Shown one piece after another: positions 25,300 through 32,533 of a stretch of DNA of 64,000 nt (positions are counted from its first letter, which is position 1; every line of letters starts with the position of its first letter). The position numbers and the translations under genes were made by a program. The stretch covers positions 271,337 to 335,336 of the forward strand of contig JAHBUX010000001.1 in assembly GCA_019637855.1 (NCBI GenBank), read 5' to 3'. Below the pieces are notes generated by a model, which saw only the letters and a list, made by a program, of their open reading frames with translations, was not told the DNA's origin and made no database searches. Origin of the DNA: Bdellovibrionales bacterium (lineage in GTDB: Bacteria; Bdellovibrionota; Bdellovibrionia; Bdellovibrionales; UBA1609).

Positions 25300-27150
25300 T
25301 CACTGCGCTCTTGGGTCAGCAAGGCTTGCGGGTGCGCGGGCCGGTAGTTTTTCTGTTTGTGAACGGATATTGGCCAGCTTCTCTTGAATTTTTCCGTAAC
25401 GTGTACCTTCGCCCTCGAGCTGAGCGGCCTTCTGATACATGCGCTGAGCCTTCTGCCACATCTGATGACGCAAATATGCGTCACCCAAGTGTTCCGCGAT
25501 GATCGCCTCATCTGAGCGCAGCTTGTAGGCCGCCTCTAAATACTTGATCGCGTCTTCAATCCGTCCACGCTTGAAGTGAATCCAACCCAGCGTATCCAAA
25601 ATATAGCCATCATTGGGTTGCAGCTTCAACGCGCGCGCCGCCAGACTCTCAGCTTGATCCAAATTGTCACCCAGTTCGGCATAGGTGTAGGCCAGGTAGT
25701 TCAAAGCCTGCACGTGATCTTCATCTTGTTCGATGACTTTGGTCATCTGGGCGATGGTTTCTTTGGGATTGCCCATGCGATCCTGCATCGTGCCCAAGAA
25801 GAAGCGCAGCTGAGTGTTGCTCGGAAAACGCTCGACTGCCACGGTCAGCATCTTCAGGGCTTTCTTGAAATTCTTCTGATCGTCTAACAATGTGGCCAGG
25901 TAAGCGTACAGCTGCGGCAGATCGTCTTGCTGCTTGATGGCCGCTTCCATGGTCTCGATCGCTTTATCCAAACGACCGGTGGTTTTATGCAGCTGTGCCG
26001 TGCGCAGAACGGCATCGGCGAAGTAATTCGACCCGCTGCCGATGTGCTTGTAATGTTCCAGCGAAAGCTGCGTTTGATTCAACTCTTCATACACAGCGCC
26101 CAGGTAGTAGCGCACTTTATCCGACTGCGGCTCTTGCAACAGAATGTCTTCTAAACGCTGTGCCGCAGATTCAAAACGCTTCTTCTCGATCAGGATCAAA
26201 GCGATTTGAAACTTGATGTTGATGTTGTCGCGCTCGAAACTATCAAAGACCTCGAGTTGCTCTAAGGCTTTGTCGTAATCTTCTTTTTCTAAGTAGTAAT
26301 GACTGAGCTGGCGTGACATTTCACGCGCCGGCCCGAATTTTTCCTGGAACGAGCGTAGCAGTTGCTCCATCTCTTTGCTCTTGTTCTCCGCCCGTAAAAC
26401 CATGGCTAGCGACAGGGCCGCTTCCGAATAGTCGGGTTTAATCTGCAAGGCTTTGCCAAAAGCCTGTTTGGCTTCAGCGTAGTGCGACTGTCCCTGCTCG
26501 GAGTGCACACGACCGATGTAGTAGTAAGCTTTCTCACTCTCTTTGAAGGCTTGGTTTTTCGCTAAACTCTCAAAGTACTTGATCGACTCATCGAACTTCC
26601 GCTCTTCTGCCAATAGAGCGCCTAAATACACGGCGGCCTCAGCATGACCGGGCTCTTTCGTCAAAATGGCCTGAAACTGGTCACGCGCGGGCTGAAACAT
26701 CTTGAGGCCCGTGTACAGACCACCGAGAAGCATCCGCGCATCGACGCTCTCCGGTGACATGTCTACGGCGATTTCTCCCTGCTCAACGGCTTCAGTGATC
26801 ATGCCCATGCGCACGTACTCACGCGCTAGTGCTAGGCGCACATGCACCGATTTTGGATCATAGACGAGAGTGGATTTATACTCTTCGATCGCACGGGGGG
26901 ATTGCCCTTCATTGCTGAAGGTTTCACCCATCGTGTAATGGTAATCAGCTTGGCTGCTTAAATAGGTGTCATCCAAAACTGGAGTCTCTGAGTTGCTCGA
27001 AATATAGTCAGGCGGAGTGAGTTTGGCTGGCGCGGGATTCAAATTGGAAAGCGCGTCGGTTCGATAAGCTCCACCTCTTTGCCCAAGCGTTGAGCAGGCA
27101 GAAGTGACCGCCAAGATCACCCCAAGCTGGCAGAAAAGTAGTTTTTTCAT
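25300..27150 (-). CDS. TPR-repeat lipoprotein
   Basis: About 616 residues. Signal sequence with lipobox VTSAC, a short Pro/Asn-rich linker, then about 14 tetratricopeptide repeats from residue 65 on, recognisable by the repeated W/Y-x-x-L-G-x-x-Y and A-x-x-x-F/Y-x-x-A-L patterns (for example AEAAVYLGALLAEERKFDESIKYFE and similar). TPR arrays bind partner proteins; as a surface-anchored lipoprotein it probably scaffolds envelope assembly or a secretion system. GGAAAGG lies before the chosen ATG; frames from further upstream lack a ribosome site. Confidence 0.85.
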   Translation of the reverse strand: MKKLLFCQLGVILAVTSACSTLGQRGGAYRTDALSNLNPAPAKLTPPDYISSNSETPVLDDTYLSSQADYHYTMGETFSNEGQSPRAIEEYKSTLVYDPKSVHVRLALAREYVRMGMITEAVEQGEIAVDMSPESVDARMLLGGLYTGLKMFQPARDQFQAILTKEPGHAEAAVYLGALLAEERKFDESIKYFESLAKNQAFKESEKAYYYIGRVHSEQGQSHYAEAKQAFGKALQIKPDYSEAALSLAMVLRAENKSKEMEQLLRSFQEKFGPAREMSRQLSHYYLEKEDYDKALEQLEVFDSFERDNINIKFQIALILIEKKRFESAAQRLEDILLQEPQSDKVRYYLGAVYEELNQTQLSLEHYKHIGSGSNYFADAVLRTAQLHKTTGRLDKAIETMEAAIKQQDDLPQLYAYLATLLDDQKNFKKALKMLTVAVERFPSNTQLRFFLGTMQDRMGNPKETIAQMTKVIEQDEDHVQALNYLAYTYAELGDNLDQAESLAARALKLQPNDGYILDTLGWIHFKRGRIEDAIKYLEAAYKLRSDEAIIAEHLGDAYLRHQMWQKAQRMYQKAAQLEGEGTRYGKIQEKLANIRSQTEKLPARAPASLADPRAQ

Positions 27151-27545
27151 GTGGGGCCTTTCCGGCGTCCGAGCCAGCTGTTCCATGTACATAAATCGGA
27201 AATTTGGCTCGAGAGCTTGACCGGAATAGCCTCAAAAAAGGTCTAGTTCGACACTTGCTGGAACGGGGCGTGTTATAGAAGATATGAGCCATATCAGTAA
27301 CTTATATGGCTGCCATAAGCGCTTAAGTTTCATTCCGAAAGACCAAGTCGAAATTGCGACAAAGGTCGTTCACCCCGGAGGCAAAAGAGTTGCGTCACAG
27401 AGTGTAAACGGCCTGATGTCACGCAGTGTCTTAGTTCTTGTTTTTATTGGAAGAGTCCGGATGGGGGCCTTGACAACCCGTGGCGGGCGGGACTACGTTT
27501 CAGCGCAAGTTTACAGAGGGAGTCATTTTCTAGAGGGAGGCTTTG
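27151..27545. promoter_or_regulatory. Divergent promoter region with palindromes
   Basis: A 395-base spacer between the TPR lipoprotein (left) and the PhaR-type gene (right). It contains overlapping inverted repeats AGCCATAT / ATATGGCT (27287-27294 and 27304-27311) and TATGGCTGCCATA (27305-27317), plausible operator sites. Towards the PhaR-type gene there is TTGACA (27470-27475), an 18-base spacer and TACGTT (27494-27499), then GGGAGG before the start. No small gene or known RNA is evident. Confidence 0.45.
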
Positions 27546-28076
27546 GTGAACCAAGAGATGACGATGAATCGGCCTAACGCAAAGACTAAGATCATCAAGC
27601 GGTATCAAAACCGCAAGCTGTATGACACACAACAGAGCTGCTATGTGACGTTGGATGACATCGCAAAAATGATTCGCTCCAGCGAAGACGTGATGGTGAT
27701 CGACAATAAAACTAAGAACGATATCACTGCGGCCACCCTGACCCAGATTATCTTCGAATCTGAAAAGAAAGCGTCACAATACGCCCCTCTTTTCACCCTT
27801 CGTGAGATCATCCAGAACGGTAACGGCAGCATTTCCAGCTATCTTGCAAAGCTGGGTGCCTTCCCGCAGGATTACGCTGAGAAGCAAGCTGCGGCTCAAG
27901 CAGAAGCTGCTCAGAAGATGGAAAATGGCAAAGCTTCTTACGACGACATGAAAAAGTCGCTCGATGAACGCGTGGCTTCGGCCGCGAATGCCGCTACCGC
28001 TGCTAAAGAACTCGAGCGCGGTTTCAGCAACGATCTTCCCGATCTGCCGAATTCCAACCGCAGTCTCGGCAACTAA
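27546..28076 (+). CDS. PhaR-type polyhydroxyalkanoate regulator DNA-binding protein
   Basis: A 176-residue protein whose first 65 residues are the PHB/PHA-accumulation regulator DNA-binding domain: IIKRYQNRKLYDTQQSCYV, then TLDDIAKMI and the long conserved helix (TAATLTQIIFESEK). PhaR of this kind represses phasin and its own gene when no polymer is present. The rest is an Ala/Lys/Glu-rich helix, probably coiled coil, without the usual second PHA domain. GTG 27546 is chosen because GGGAGG lies five bases upstream; TTG at 27543 is too close. No PHA synthase or phasin gene is in the window, so its targets are unknown. Confidence 0.8.
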   Translation: MNQEMTMNRPNAKTKIIKRYQNRKLYDTQQSCYVTLDDIAKMIRSSEDVMVIDNKTKNDITAATLTQIIFESEKKASQYAPLFTLREIIQNGNGSISSYLAKLGAFPQDYAEKQAAAQAEAAQKMENGKASYDDMKKSLDERVASAANAATAAKELERGFSNDLPDLPNSNRSLGN

Positions 28077-28104
28077 GCCTGCTGCTAAATTAACGTGCAT
28101 TTTG

Positions 28105-28134
28105 AGCCCCGGTGACGAACCGGGGCTTTTTTTT
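28105..28134 (+). terminator. Rho-independent terminator after the PhaR-type gene
   Basis: Perfect 8-bp stem AGCCCCGG / CCGGGGCT with a 7-base loop followed by seven more T. Confidence 0.92.
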
Positions 28135-28187
28135 GCCTGCGGTTGGTAGCCTCTACATATCTATACAATAATATTGGGCGAACAGAA

Positions 28188-29414
28188 TTAGCGCAGGGAA
28201 CGCCAATTCATGAAGAGCTTCTTGCGTGGGACAATACTTACCTGTTGCCATTCGGTGGCCTCACCCGTCGGAAAGCCACCCTGATTGATGCCAACAATGC
28301 GAACGCGGTACTTCCCGGGCTTTAAACGTAGCTTCGCAATCTGAATCGTCGCGGGAAGAGTGAGCCACTGGCGTAGGTCAGCTTGGTCCGCCAAGTTCAT
28401 TCCGATCCAAGCCAATTCACCCAGCAACTGGTTTTTCTGGCGAAGCTGATCTGCCATCACGGCCTTAGCAGCAATGCCGGCCGCACGCATAGCAATCAAC
28501 CCAGCATACTGCTCATCCAACGTTTCAGTGGCTGTACTGGTAACATCCAACACGGTTTGCGTCGGTTCACTCGGCCCACCTTCAACCTCTAAACGAGCGC
28601 GTTGGGTTTCTGAGTACGAGGGGTAGAGCTTAGGCACGCGCGGGAAGGAGGGGTGGGGGCGTTTTACTGGTCCCCAACCCTGCTGATACAGCAAAATCAA
28701 CTCGCCCTGATCTTTCAAATTGGCCGGGGTGACATTTGGAAAGGCACTTTTCCATTTCGCTACCTCTTCGGGCCGGCGAGCAGCAATACCTGCACGAATC
28801 AGATCTTCTTTGAGATAAACCAGATCCGGATTGAGCTCGTAAGCTTTCTTGTAGTCGATGTAGGCCGAATCCCAGTCTTTGTTGGCTTCCCAGATGAGCG
28901 CTGACAGGTAAAATGCAAACGGATTCTGAGTGTAATTGCGTTTCCCCTCGAAGCGGAACTTGTATAACTTGTCATTGAGTTTACGGCACTCGACGCGAGC
29001 GGCTTCCTGATCATTCAACATCAGAAAATTAATAGCCAGCATGGCGTTGATCATGACTTTTTCGTAGTCATCGCCTTTGTACTGAACCATGCCTTCATTC
29101 AAAAGCAGTGAGCCTGTGACGCGCGAGATGGAGTGATAGTCTTTTATATCGGTGAGGTCTTCCGCCAGTAAAAAAGCTTTATTGCTGGCTTCGTAGTTCT
29201 GGGCGATTTGCTCAGCCGTGCCGTACTCAAGTAAATACACCACTTGGTCATCACCGTCAGTGTAGGCCTTTGTTTTGACTTGTTCGGCGGCTTTTTCAGG
29301 AGCATTGGCGCGCAACTGCTCGCGAAATCCATTGAGCTTGGATTGATAGGTCGTGCAGCCGGCCAACGTGAGAAACGCGAGGCCGGCAGTGAAATGATGT
29401 TTCCAGTGGCGCAC
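28188..29414 (-). CDS. COG3014-type TPR lipoprotein
   Basis: A 408-residue lipoprotein (lipobox LTLAGC). It contains degenerate TPR-like helices in the first 200 residues (AEQIAQNYEASNKAFLLAEDL; WDSAYIDYKKAYELNPDLVYLKEDLIR) and a C-terminal beta-rich domain (LPATIQIAKLRLKPGKYRVRIVGINQGG). This matches the conserved family that sits beside LpoB-like genes in many Gram-negative bacteria, as here. Probably an outer-membrane protein linked to cell-wall synthesis or surface assembly; function is not established. It starts 13 bases after the LpoB-like stop, in one operon. Confidence 0.75.
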   Translation of the reverse strand: MRHWKHHFTAGLAFLTLAGCTTYQSKLNGFREQLRANAPEKAAEQVKTKAYTDGDDQVVYLLEYGTAEQIAQNYEASNKAFLLAEDLTDIKDYHSISRVTGSLLLNEGMVQYKGDDYEKVMINAMLAINFLMLNDQEAARVECRKLNDKLYKFRFEGKRNYTQNPFAFYLSALIWEANKDWDSAYIDYKKAYELNPDLVYLKEDLIRAGIAARRPEEVAKWKSAFPNVTPANLKDQGELILLYQQGWGPVKRPHPSFPRVPKLYPSYSETQRARLEVEGGPSEPTQTVLDVTSTATETLDEQYAGLIAMRAAGIAAKAVMADQLRQKNQLLGELAWIGMNLADQADLRQWLTLPATIQIAKLRLKPGKYRVRIVGINQGGFPTGEATEWQQVSIVPRKKLFMNWRSLR

Positions 29415-29426
29415 GAAACTCCAGGC

Positions 29427-30026
29427 TTAGAGGCCTACCCGCTTTTTCTTGTACTCTTTGCGCAGCTGCTTGTGATCTGTCCATTGAATCAAACCGGTCT
29501 TCAAGTTGGTCAGATTCATCGTCATTTTATAATAGATGGTTTTGTCTTTACCGGCCTCCTGCACGATCGAATCCAAGCGACCGTTCATGATGAAGTCGGC
29601 ACCGACCTGACCGCCTTTGCCTTTCTTGCTCTCGCGCTCAACCATGCCAGAGTCTTGATAGTCGTACTCTTCGGCGATGTCTTCGCGCGCGGCTTTGTCG
29701 ACGAACGTCACTTTACCCGAACGCATAAGCTCCACTTGAAACATATCGGTGATGCTTTGAGTGTCGACGTGTTCGCTCGTTTTATTTTGCAAACGTGTGA
29801 CCATCACAATAGGCGGACGTTTCGCATTGGCGATCGCGGGGTGGCTGACCGCACTGGCGACGAGATCCTTCACCGCCTTTTGCATATCCGATTCAGACCA
29901 CTTGTCGGTCAGCAGGTTGGCGTCTTCAACATTCTCATCATACTGACCCTTAACAAACTGTCGTGGACCACAGCCAACCAAGACCAGCGAACATACCAAT
30001 CCAAATAACAAAACTAAGTTTTTCAT
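29427..30026 (-). CDS. LpoB-like penicillin-binding-protein activator lipoprotein
   Basis: A 199-residue lipoprotein (lipobox LVLVGC) with the LpoB/CsgG-type nucleotide-free Rossmann-like domain: IVMVTRLQNKTSEHVDTQSITDMFQVELMRSGKVTFVD, then GADFIMNGRLDSIVQ and a strand-rich end (YKMTMNLTNLKTGLIQW). LpoB reaches from the outer membrane to stimulate PBP1B; a PBP1A-type enzyme is encoded at 48229, but pairing is only possible. GGAGG lies upstream, a TTG start six codons earlier would overlap that site. It is first in a two-gene operon with the COG3014-type gene. Confidence 0.8.
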   Translation of the reverse strand: MKNLVLLFGLVCSLVLVGCGPRQFVKGQYDENVEDANLLTDKWSESDMQKAVKDLVASAVSHPAIANAKRPPIVMVTRLQNKTSEHVDTQSITDMFQVELMRSGKVTFVDKAAREDIAEEYDYQDSGMVERESKKGKGGQVGADFIMNGRLDSIVQEAGKDKTIYYKMTMNLTNLKTGLIQWTDHKQLRKEYKKKRVGL

Positions 30027-30159
30027 AGTGGAATTTGCCTCCAAAGCTCTCCCATTTTAGGAGGGCACTGAACGGCGTGCAAGAATAGAAATTAGGTTAA
30101 ACTCGTCTCAAATCGAATGAGCAGTGCGTAGGGATGAAAATATCCTCATCCTCTATGGT

Positions 30160-30873
30160 TTAAAGCCCGCCCTGCTTGGACATGCGATCCATGATTTGAT
30201 CGATGCTGAGCCGGCGGTTCACCTTGCGAACACCGACGACCACGAGATTGGCGTCGATTTCGACTTCATAGCCGCGCTCGTAAGCGGAGAGGATAAAGTT
30301 GCGCACGAAGTTTACGCGCTCCGCACGCTCGTGTTCATTGATCCACTTGTTGTTGGCGAGCTTGGCGTTGATACGCTCTTCCGGCAAAAAATCCGTACTG
30401 ACCGGTTGCCGATAGTTGAGATCGCGATAGAGTTTGTCGGCGGTATCCTCTTGATCGAGCTGCACGCCGTAGTTGCGACCATCGTCCTCGACCACCACAG
30501 TGTCGACACTAAGACTGGGATCTTTAAGACGAGCGTTTTCCAGCGCCAGTTGTCGGCGCATCACTTCTTCTTTGAAATGCGAGTCTTGCAAGTGACGCGA
30601 GATTTTAGCGTTAATGGGAGATTGCACCGAGGCCAAGTCCGTCTGCTGCATCTTTTGCGGAGCAGCCGCAGTCATATTGCGCGCAACCGATTGGGGCGGC
30701 TTCAGGCCCGGTAAAGCAAGGGCACTAAGAAGAGCGACAAAGGCGCCCGCGCCGACATAGATAATCCAGCGCGGCTGGCTCTTCTTCTTGGCAACAGGCT
30801 TTGCGGCGGCCTTGCGCTCGTTTCCACGCGGGAGAGCGCGAATTTTGATTTCAGGCTGTTGCGGCTGTCCCAT
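30160..30873 (-). CDS. Single-pass inner-membrane protein, unknown function
   Basis: A 237-residue protein: a basic cytosolic N-terminus of about 35 residues (RALPRGNERKAAAKPVAKKK), one membrane helix (WIIYVGAGAFVALLSALALP) and a periplasmic domain of about 170 residues with no cysteine. The periplasmic part ends in a regular alpha-beta stretch (FVRNFILSAYERGYEVEIDANLVVVGVRKV) that resembles TonB-like or secretin-pilot C-terminal folds only vaguely. Not recognised. GAGGTGAGGGTGG precedes the chosen ATG. Its upstream spacer holds a weak sigma-54-like element and a palindrome shared with other secreted-protein genes. Confidence 0.65.
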   Translation of the reverse strand: MGQPQQPEIKIRALPRGNERKAAAKPVAKKKSQPRWIIYVGAGAFVALLSALALPGLKPPQSVARNMTAAAPQKMQQTDLASVQSPINAKISRHLQDSHFKEEVMRRQLALENARLKDPSLSVDTVVVEDDGRNYGVQLDQEDTADKLYRDLNYRQPVSTDFLPEERINAKLANNKWINEHERAERVNFVRNFILSAYERGYEVEIDANLVVVGVRKVNRRLSIDQIMDRMSKQGGL

Positions 30874-30899
30874 AGTTACCACCCTCACCTCTGACAATG

Positions 30900-30916
30900 A
30901 GCAAGCCATAGGCCAC
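30900..30916 (-). promoter_or_regulatory. Weak sigma-54-like element before the 30873 gene
   Basis: On the minus strand GTGGCCTATGGCTTGCT has the -24 TGGC and the -12 TTGCT of the sigma-54 consensus at correct spacing but misses the ACG of the -24 box. It would give a leader of about 20 bases. Confidence 0.3.
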
Positions 30917-30960
30917 AAGATCCCACTTGTATGACGTATTAGACGCAAGGCGAGAGCAAT

Positions 30961-30973
30961 TCTCAAAATGAGA
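30961..30973. promoter_or_regulatory. Palindrome TCTCAAAATGAGA, copy 1
   Basis: Perfect 5-bp arms around AAA. The same 13 bases occur at 46308-46320, and a near copy with the same flank AGACGTCG occurs at 63761-63773. It lies 88 bases upstream of the leftward membrane-protein gene and 108 upstream of the rightward secreted-protein gene. I infer a regulator binding site. Confidence 0.5.
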
Positions 30974-31081
30974 CGTCGAGAGCTTGTGCATATGCCCAGC
31001 TGATGCGCTGGATCGCAGTTTTGTCTTGAATCCAGGGAGACCCTGAAATAGCGATTATCAAAATTTCCTAGGGGGGAAAAT

Positions 31082-31525
31082 ATGCGTTCACTTACAGCTC
31101 TCGCTCTACTCTTTTCGGTTCAGGCCTTCGCTTGCCCCGATCTCACTGGCACTTACACCTGCGCTTACCAAGATGGTTCTTCGGAGGTCATTACGTTGAG
31201 CCAGTCCGTCGACAAAGACGGCATTACGGTCTTCAACTACAATGGCTCGCAGATTCCGGCCGACAATCAGCTCTACCCTATTCCCGACGACGACACCCTG
31301 AAAGAAGGTACGTTCCGCGCTTGGTGCGACACGGCCAACCCGGCCCTGTTGCAATCGCAGTTGCTTGGCAAGTACTGGAACAACGGCGCCTACTACGGTG
31401 ACCTGACCATGAACATGACCTTTAGCCTATCGGGCCGTGATCTGAAGCAGACCACGCAAGGCACTCTGAAAAACGCTGGTGGCGAATATCCGCTGAACAG
31501 CGAATTGGTTTGCACCCGCAATTAA
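31082..31525 (+). CDS. Small secreted protein, unknown function
   Basis: A 147-residue protein with a signal peptide (cleavage after QAFA) and a compact mature domain with four cysteines (ACPDL, YTCAY, AWCDT and LVCTR near the ends), two of which could close a beta-barrel-like sheet. The strand pattern (GTYTCAYQDGSSEVITLSQS and alternating polar/hydrophobic residues to the end) suggests a lipocalin-like or similar small barrel. No family recognised. GGGGGG-AAAAT precedes the ATG and a terminator hairpin follows. Confidence 0.75.
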   Translation: MRSLTALALLFSVQAFACPDLTGTYTCAYQDGSSEVITLSQSVDKDGITVFNYNGSQIPADNQLYPIPDDDTLKEGTFRAWCDTANPALLQSQLLGKYWNNGAYYGDLTMNMTFSLSGRDLKQTTQGTLKNAGGEYPLNSELVCTRN

Positions 31526-31548
31526 TCGCTAAAAATTCATCTATTGAT

Positions 31549-31576
31549 AAGGGCTCGTATTCAACACGGGCCCTTT
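31549..31576 (+). terminator. Terminator hairpin after the 31082 gene
   Basis: Imperfect stem from AAGGGC and CGT to ACG and GCCCTT around the loop TTCAA, ending in TTTT. Confidence 0.65.
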
Positions 31577-31603
31577 TAAAACGCTCGACCAGAATGGCCG
31601 ACT

Positions 31604-32533
31604 ATGAAAATGCGTAGCGTACTTCTTCCGCTGGCGGTGGGATTCGTTTTGGGCGGGGGAGCTGTAGGCCTAAGCCTGCAGTTGCTAAAATCCCCCAAGA
31701 TCTCAACCGATATTCCGGAAGAACTCCATTTGGGACAGAGCGATTTCATCAATCCGCTGGTGGATTGCGTACCCAGCCCGCGCGGCTATTTGCCCAATGA
31801 ATTGGAATTGCGCTCGGAGATGAGCGCCAGCATCGAAAAAGCCAAGGAAGAAAAACGAGCCGATGAGGTGAGCGTCTACTTTCGTGATTTGATCAATGGT
31901 CCTTCATTGCACATCAATTCGCAGACGCCTTTCATCGCTACCAAGATGCTCAAGGTGCCCATTCTTATCGCCTACTATCGAAAGCTTCAATCCAATCCAG
32001 AGTTGTTCGATCGCAATGTGATCGATAGCGAAGGCAGAAGCTCGAGCGTGCGTAGGCTGCTTGAGAGAATGATCGTGAACTCTGATGAAGGGGCCGCCGC
32101 CCTGTTGGTAAGTACGCAACCGGATATCAATATTGTCTCCAGTCTCAATGACATGGGCGTGCCGCTGGTGCAAAAAGACGGTGAATACTGGGTCACCGCA
32201 CATGCCTATGCCTCCATGTTCCGCATTCTTTATAACGCTACCTATTTAGGCGCGCAGAATTCCAATGCTGCGTTGAAGCTACTGAGTCGCTCTGCCTTCG
32301 ATCGCGGAATTGTGGCGGGAGTCGATAAGGGAACTACGGTGGCTCATAAGTTCGGCGAACTTGAAAACAAGGGTATTCACCAATTTCATGATTGCGGCAT
32401 TGTCTATTTGCCCAAGCACCCCTACTTGCTCTGCGTGATGAGTCGCGGGGCGAATGTGGAACATCAAACTCGCCTGATGACAGAGTTATCCAACTTGGTT
32501 TTTACGAAGATGAAAGACAACCTGACCAACTAA
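31604..32533 (+). CDS. Class A beta-lactamase-like protein without catalytic serine
   Basis: A 309-residue protein anchored or exported by an N-terminal hydrophobic segment (about 5-27), with the fold of class A beta-lactamase-like serine hydrolases. The SxxK motif position reads K114-M-L-K117 (ATKMLKVPIL), so the nucleophile is replaced by Lys; S-D-N reads S160-D161-E162; the KTG triad reads K249-F-G (AHKFGE). Known catalysis is therefore not possible by the usual route. The gene is otherwise intact, without frameshift, and its stop overlaps the stop of the convergent kinase gene. A binding or regulatory role in peptidoglycan is one possibility. Confidence 0.75.
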   Translation: MKMRSVLLPLAVGFVLGGGAVGLSLQLLKSPKISTDIPEELHLGQSDFINPLVDCVPSPRGYLPNELELRSEMSASIEKAKEEKRADEVSVYFRDLINGPSLHINSQTPFIATKMLKVPILIAYYRKLQSNPELFDRNVIDSEGRSSSVRRLLERMIVNSDEGAAALLVSTQPDINIVSSLNDMGVPLVQKDGEYWVTAHAYASMFRILYNATYLGAQNSNAALKLLSRSAFDRGIVAGVDKGTTVAHKFGELENKGIHQFHDCGIVYLPKHPYLLCVMSRGANVEHQTRLMTELSNLVFTKMKDNLTN

